A DNA stretch of 9,439 nucleotides, taken from Clostridia bacterium (GTDB lineage Bacteria > Bacillota_A > Clostridia > UBA1381). The notes below the pieces were generated by a model. It had not been told where the DNA came from. It worked only from the letters and a program-made list of their open reading frames with translations, and did not search any database. This document shows, one piece after another, positions 6,700-9,439 of this stretch. A program made the position numbers and the translations under genes. The stretch covers positions 1-9,439 of the forward strand of contig JAFZNF010000112.1 of the NCBI GenBank assembly GCA_017553025.1, given 5' to 3'. The stretch's first letter is position 1, and the number at the start of each line of letters is the position of its first letter.

Positions 6700-7592
6700 T
6701 ATTTATCTTTCTCCCCTTTTATAAGTTCTGTAAGTGACGTTGCAAGTCCTGCTACTCCCTGAATTTTTGACGGAATAATAATCTTTGTTGCCTTTCCGTC
6801 AGCAGCTTTTTCAAAGCTTTCAAGAGATTTTATTGCGATATATGCCTCGCTCGGATTTGCCTCGTTAATTTTTCTTATACCCTCGGAAACAGCGGTCTGC
6901 ACACGGATTATTGCTTCCGCCTGACCTTCTGCCTCCTTGATTGCCGCCTGCTTTTTAGCCTCGGCACGAAGTATTGCGGATTCCTTTTCGCCCTCTGCCA
7001 TTAGAATTGCCGCCTTTTTCTCACCCTCTGCCTTCAAAATGGACTCACGGCGCTCACGCTCTGCTTTCATCTGTTTTTCCATCGCGTCCTGAATTTCCCT
7101 CGGCGGAATAATATTCTTAAGCTCTACACGGTTGATTTTTATTCCCCACGGGTCTGTTGCCTCGTCAAGAATAGAGCGCATTTTCGTATTTACTATATCC
7201 CTCGAAGTCAAAGTTTCGTCAAGTTCCATCTCACCGATTATGTTACGAAGTGTCGTTGCGGTTAGGTTTTCTATCGCCATCATAGGACGCTCAACACCGT
7301 ACGCAAAAAGTTTCGGGTCGGTTATCTGATAATAAACCACCGTATCAATCTGCATAGTTACATTATCCTTTGTAATAACGGGCTGAGGCGGAAAATCAAC
7401 AACGTGTTCCTTTAAACTAACCCTTTTTGAAATCTTCTCAATAAACGGGATTTTCAGATGCAGTCCGACACCCCAGGTCTGGCTGTATCCGCCGAAACGC
7501 TCTATAATATATGCGTGCGCCTGAGGCACAATTTTAATGTTTGTAATTATTAAAGCAATTACCAATATTGCCAAAACGAATAAATATCCCAT
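6699..7592 (-). CDS. SPFH/band 7 (stomatin/paraslipin-like) membrane protein
   Basis: SPFH proteins of this type oligomerise into membrane-attached scaffolds associated with microdomains, protease control and envelope integrity; the E. coli relative is QmcA. The 297 residues begin with one hydrophobic anchor (about 2-18, YLFVLAILVIALIIT). The SPFH domain follows (about 19-180), with IIERFGGYSQTWGVGLHLKIPF, VVDFPPQPVITKDNV, VVYYQITDP and LTATTLRNIIGEMELDETL as family signatures. Next is an Ala/Glu/Lys-rich coiled-coil stretch (about 170-232) with 11-residue repeats, and a C-terminal segment ending LIKGEKDK. The gene lies 9 bp after nfeD and overlaps the mrp start by one base. An SPFH gene next to nfeD is a well-established pairing, which supports the call. 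Only a weak ribosome site (AGTAGGT) precedes the ATG, so it may depend on nfeD translation. Confidence 0.94.
   Translation of the reverse strand: MGYLFVLAILVIALIITNIKIVPQAHAYIIERFGGYSQTWGVGLHLKIPFIEKISKRVSLKEHVVDFPPQPVITKDNVTMQIDTVVYYQITDPKLFAYGVERPMMAIENLTATTLRNIIGEMELDETLTSRDIVNTKMRSILDEATDPWGIKINRVELKNIIPPREIQDAMEKQMKAERERRESILKAEGEKKAAILMAEGEKESAILRAEAKKQAAIKEAEGQAEAIIRVQTAVSEGIRKINEANPSEAYIAIKSLESFEKAADGKATKIIIPSKIQGVAGLATSLTELIKGEKDK
6900..7031 (-). repeat. Four 11-residue (hendecad) repeats within the SPFH coiled coil
   Basis: Residues 188-231 of the SPFH protein divide into four consecutive 11-mers: AEGEKKAAILM, AEGEKESAILR, AEAKKQAAIKE and AEGQAEAIIRV. Each starts Ala-Glu and ends with an aliphatic-rich triplet. 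Such an 11-residue period suits a right-handed or straight coiled coil, as expected for the oligomerising helix of SPFH proteins. At DNA level the units have drifted and are not exact copies. Confidence 0.75.
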
Positions 7593-7601
7593 AACTTTTA
7601 C

Positions 7602-8021
7602 CTACTTTCTCACTATCAGCTTTACGCCTTCAATTTTTTCCACCGTTACCTTTTCGTTTTCCTCAATCGGCGTTCCGTCGCTTGAGCAAATCGTCCATAT
7701 GCTTCCTGCTACTTTTGCCTCTCCCGAAAGACCAAGCTCATCGGTTTTTTTTGTGACTACCGCGGTTTTGCCTATTAAACTGTCCGCATTGGTATTCACC
7801 TTTTTCCCGTTTGTCATTTTCTTTACAAGCGGTCTTGTAAGTAACAAAAGCACCGCAGAAGATACAACGAAAACCGCAATCTGCACAGTTTCATCAAAGC
7901 CCAGCGCATACGCAATCATCGCGCAGACCGAACCGCCTGCAAACCAGATGGACACTATCTGTACCGTCACTGCTTCTAATGCACCGAACAGTACCGTTAA
8001 AAACAGCCAAACATATCCCAC
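7602..8021 (-). CDS. nfeD: NfeD-like membrane protein with C-terminal OB-fold domain
   Basis: NfeD proteins are small membrane partners of SPFH scaffolds. I place the start at the GTG at 8019-8021 (139 residues, VGYVWLFL onward), although the frame stays open to an ATG at 8087. That longer version would run through the promoter at 8055-8083, and AAAGGCGGTG (8030-8039) is a good ribosome site for the GTG. Three hydrophobic segments fill about residues 3-17, 19-41 and 46-62, followed by the basic RPLVKKM loop. The OB-fold domain runs from about 80 to 139 (LIGKTAVVT, GEAKVAGSIWT, EENEKVTVEKIEGVKLIV), the usual NfeD C-terminal pattern. The short-form layout, without the N-terminal protease domain of long NfeD proteins, is typical for one encoded beside a stomatin-like gene. 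It leads the operon with the SPFH and mrp genes. Confidence 0.9.
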   Translation of the reverse strand: MGYVWLFLTVLFGALEAVTVQIVSIWFAGGSVCAMIAYALGFDETVQIAVFVVSSAVLLLLTRPLVKKMTNGKKVNTNADSLIGKTAVVTKKTDELGLSGEAKVAGSIWTICSSDGTPIEENEKVTVEKIEGVKLIVRK

Positions 8022-8029
8022 GGCAAATC

Positions 8030-8039
8030 CACCGCCTTT
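8030..8039 (-). promoter_or_regulatory. Ribosome binding site fixing the GTG start of nfeD
   Basis: AAAGGCGGTG on the minus strand matches the 16S rRNA anti-Shine-Dalgarno complement except for one base. It lies 8 nt before the GTG at 8021, within the predicted 27-nt leader. The in-frame ATG at 8042 would leave a leader of only about 6 nt and no ribosome site. Confidence 0.7.
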
Positions 8040-8054
8040 CATTTTGTTAAAATG

Positions 8055-8083
8055 ATTATACCATACTACACTTATTTTTTCAA
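8055..8083 (-). promoter_or_regulatory. Sigma-A-type promoter of the nfeD-SPFH-mrp operon
   Basis: On the minus strand, TTGAAA (8083-8078) and a perfect TATAAT (8060-8055) are 17 bp apart. TGG directly before the -10 gives an extended -10 (TGnTATAAT). The predicted start is near 8048. No other promoter of this quality is seen within the operon, so all three genes are probably driven from here. Confidence 0.82.
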
Positions 8084-8106
8084 GCAAATAACTCTATATT
8101 TTTATC

Positions 8107-8118
8107 AAAAAGCTTTTT
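8107..8118. other. AT-rich palindrome between divergent promoters
   Basis: AAAAAGCTTTTT is a perfect 12-bp palindrome in the 45-bp space between the -35 boxes of nfeD (ending 8083) and metK (beginning 8129). It could be an A-tract UP-type element shared by both promoters or a repressor half-site. In such AT-rich DNA it may also be chance. Confidence 0.3.
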
Positions 8119-8128
8119 TTATATTCTA

Positions 8129-8157
8129 TTGCAAAAACGTGTATTTTATGTTATAAT
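8129..8157 (+). promoter_or_regulatory. Sigma-A-type promoter of metK
   Basis: TTGCAA (8129-8134) and TATAAT (8152-8157) are exactly 17 bp apart, with TGT before the -10 giving an extended -10. The start is expected near 8164, leaving a leader of about 28 nt with the ribosome site GAAGGA (8177-8182). This leader is far too short for an S-box (SAM) riboswitch. Confidence 0.8.
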
Positions 8158-8191
8158 TGTGTCATATTTTGCAAAAAGAAGGATTTTTACT

Positions 8192-9376
8192 ATGAAAAGA
8201 ATGTTATTTACCTCGGAATCGGTAACGGAGGGACATCCTGACAAGATATGCGACTGTATTTCCGACGCCATATTAGATGAAATTTTGAAAAAAGACCCAA
8301 ACGCGCGTGTTGCCTGCGAAACCACCTGCACAACGGGTATAGTTTCAATAATGGGCGAAATTTCGACAAACTGCTATGTTGATTTTCCGAAAGTAGCAAG
8401 AAATGCCATATTAGAAATCGGCTATGACCGTGCAAAATACGGTTTTGACGGAAACACCTGCGCTGTTGTGACTGCCATTGATGAGCAGTCCCCTGATATC
8501 GCAATGGGCGTAAATGAGGGACTCGAAAACAAAAACGGAGAGAATGACATAGAAAATTCCAACGGTGCGGGCGATCAGGGAATGATGTTCGGCTATGCCT
8601 GCAATGAAACACCGGAGCTTATGCCTCTTCCCATATCGCTTGCCCACCGTCTTGCAAAAAAACTCACCGAGGTTCGTAAAAACGGTACTCTTCCATACCT
8701 GCGCCCCGACGGAAAAACGCAGGTCACTGTTGAATATATAGACGGAAAACCTGTATCGGTAGATACAGTAGTCGTATCTTCACAGCACGCGCCTGAAGTA
8801 CCTTTAGAGCAAATACGCGAAGATATTATACGCGAAGTTATAAAAACCACAATTGATGAAAAGCTGCTCACCGATAAGACAAAGTATTATATAAACCCGA
8901 CAGGACGCTTTGTTGTAGGAGGTCCCCAGGGTGATTCAGGACTTACGGGCAGAAAAATCATAGTCGACACCTACGGCGGATATGCACGCCACGGTGGCGG
9001 AGCATTTTCTGGCAAAGACCCTACCAAGGTTGACAGAAGCGCAGCATATGCCGCGCGCTGGGTGGCAAAAAACATTGTATCAGCAGGGCTTTCGGAAAAA
9101 TGTGAGGTACAGCTTGCCTATGCAATAGGTGTTGCGCGTCCCGTTTCGGTTATGGTTGATACCTTCGGCACTGGAAAAGTAAGCGATGAAGCTCTTGCAG
9201 ATGCCGTAACAAAGGTTTTTGACTTAAGACCTCACGCAATAATTGAAAAACTTGATTTAAGAAAACCCATTTACAAAAAATTATCCTCCTACGGACATAT
9301 GGGAAGAGAGGATTTGGGCGTTAAATGGGAAGAAACAAATATGACAGATGCATTAAAAAAGGCTTTGAACAAGTAA
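8192..9376 (+). CDS. metK: S-adenosylmethionine synthetase (methionine adenosyltransferase)
   Basis: MetK joins methionine and ATP to give S-adenosylmethionine, phosphate and diphosphate in the cytoplasm; the enzyme is usually a tetramer needing Mg and K. I use the ATG at 8192 (394 residues, the family's usual 380-400), 9 nt after GAAGGA. An in-frame TTG at 8129 lies in the -35 box and cannot be the start. N-terminal [13 protein letters not shown] (6-18) includes active-site His15 and Asp17. The ATP-binding hexapeptide GAGDQG (126-131) and the glycine-rich loop [16 protein letters not shown] (268-283) are intact, as are [20 protein letters not shown] (234-253) and the C-terminal GHMGRED (368-374). 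It is transcribed alone, divergently from nfeD, and followed by a hairpin terminator. There is no sign of damage or transfer. Confidence 0.98.
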   Translation: MKRMLFTSESVTEGHPDKICDCISDAILDEILKKDPNARVACETTCTTGIVSIMGEISTNCYVDFPKVARNAILEIGYDRAKYGFDGNTCAVVTAIDEQSPDIAMGVNEGLENKNGENDIENSNGAGDQGMMFGYACNETPELMPLPISLAHRLAKKLTEVRKNGTLPYLRPDGKTQVTVEYIDGKPVSVDTVVVSSQHAPEVPLEQIREDIIREVIKTTIDEKLLTDKTKYYINPTGRFVVGGPQGDSGLTGRKIIVDTYGGYARHGGGAFSGKDPTKVDRSAAYAARWVAKNIVSAGLSEKCEVQLAYAIGVARPVSVMVDTFGTGKVSDEALADAVTKVFDLRPHAIIEKLDLRKPIYKKLSSYGHMGREDLGVKWEETNMTDALKKALNK

Positions 9377-9384
9377 AAATTGAC

Positions 9385-9413
9385 AAACCGCGCAGATTTG
9401 CGCGGTTTTGTTA
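9385..9413 (+). terminator. Rho-independent terminator of metK
   Basis: AAACCGCGCA (9385-9394) pairs perfectly with TGCGCGGTTT (9399-9408) around a 4-nt loop. The stem is GC-rich and starts 8 bp after the metK stop. The following T run is short and broken by a G (TTTTGTTA), so termination may be incomplete. Confidence 0.85.
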
Positions 9414-9439
9414 TACTCAGAATTTAACTTTTTGCTTTC

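Noticed and set aside
7537..8055. A 172-codon open frame on the plus strand opposite nfeD and the SPFH gene.
   Set aside because: It lies opposite two clearly identified genes, has no ribosome site or recognisable domain, and its Thr/Ser/Phe-rich composition is what the antisense of such genes produces.
9414..9439. Sequence after the metK terminator.
   Set aside because: Just 26 bases remain, with no readable gene start or motif.

Overview
The window looks like an ordinary housekeeping segment of a low-to-moderate GC, AT-rich Firmicutes (Bacillota) chromosome, most likely a member of the Clostridia. The main evidence is the gene order: an Asp23/Gls24 protein (yloU), fatty-acid kinase fakA (yloV), recG and rsmD lie in a row, a classic Gram-positive arrangement. 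AGGAGG-type ribosome sites and strong TTGAAA/TATAAT promoters with 17-bp spacing fit the same group. No rRNA, tRNA, CRISPR array, insertion sequence or prophage is visible.

Layout. Positions 1-496 (minus) hold the 5' part of rsmD, cut by the left edge; it has its own promoter in the recG-rsmD gap. Positions 611-4608 (minus) hold the tightly packed operon yloU-fakA-recG, read right to left. A 170-bp divergent gap (4609-4778) separates it from a plus-strand tyrosine recombinase (4779-5834) with a near-perfect promoter. A strong hairpin (5836-5870) serves as terminator for both the recombinase and the convergent operon on its right. That operon (minus, 8021 down to 5875) runs nfeD, then an SPFH/stomatin-like gene, then an Mrp/NBP35-type Fe-S ATPase. 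A second divergent gap (8022-8191) carries back-to-back promoters for nfeD and for metK (8192-9376, plus), and metK ends at a hairpin at 9385-9413. No gene-free stretch exceeds 300 bp.

How the genes work together. yloU-fakA-recG-rsmD is a conserved mix: fatty-acid phosphorylation feeding phospholipid synthesis, replication-fork rescue and 16S rRNA methylation. nfeD and the SPFH gene are a well-known pair forming membrane scaffold complexes. Here they are co-transcribed with, and translationally coupled to, an Fe-S carrier ATPase, which is the most distinctive local context. metK makes S-adenosylmethionine, the methyl donor used by RsmD among others, but the two are not co-transcribed.

Two long reading frames need their starts moved inward, because the frame extends back through the promoter: nfeD (GTG at 8021) and metK (ATG at 8192). 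I found no convincing previously undescribed system; the findings are modest and concern operon linkage, promoter architecture and the recombinase.
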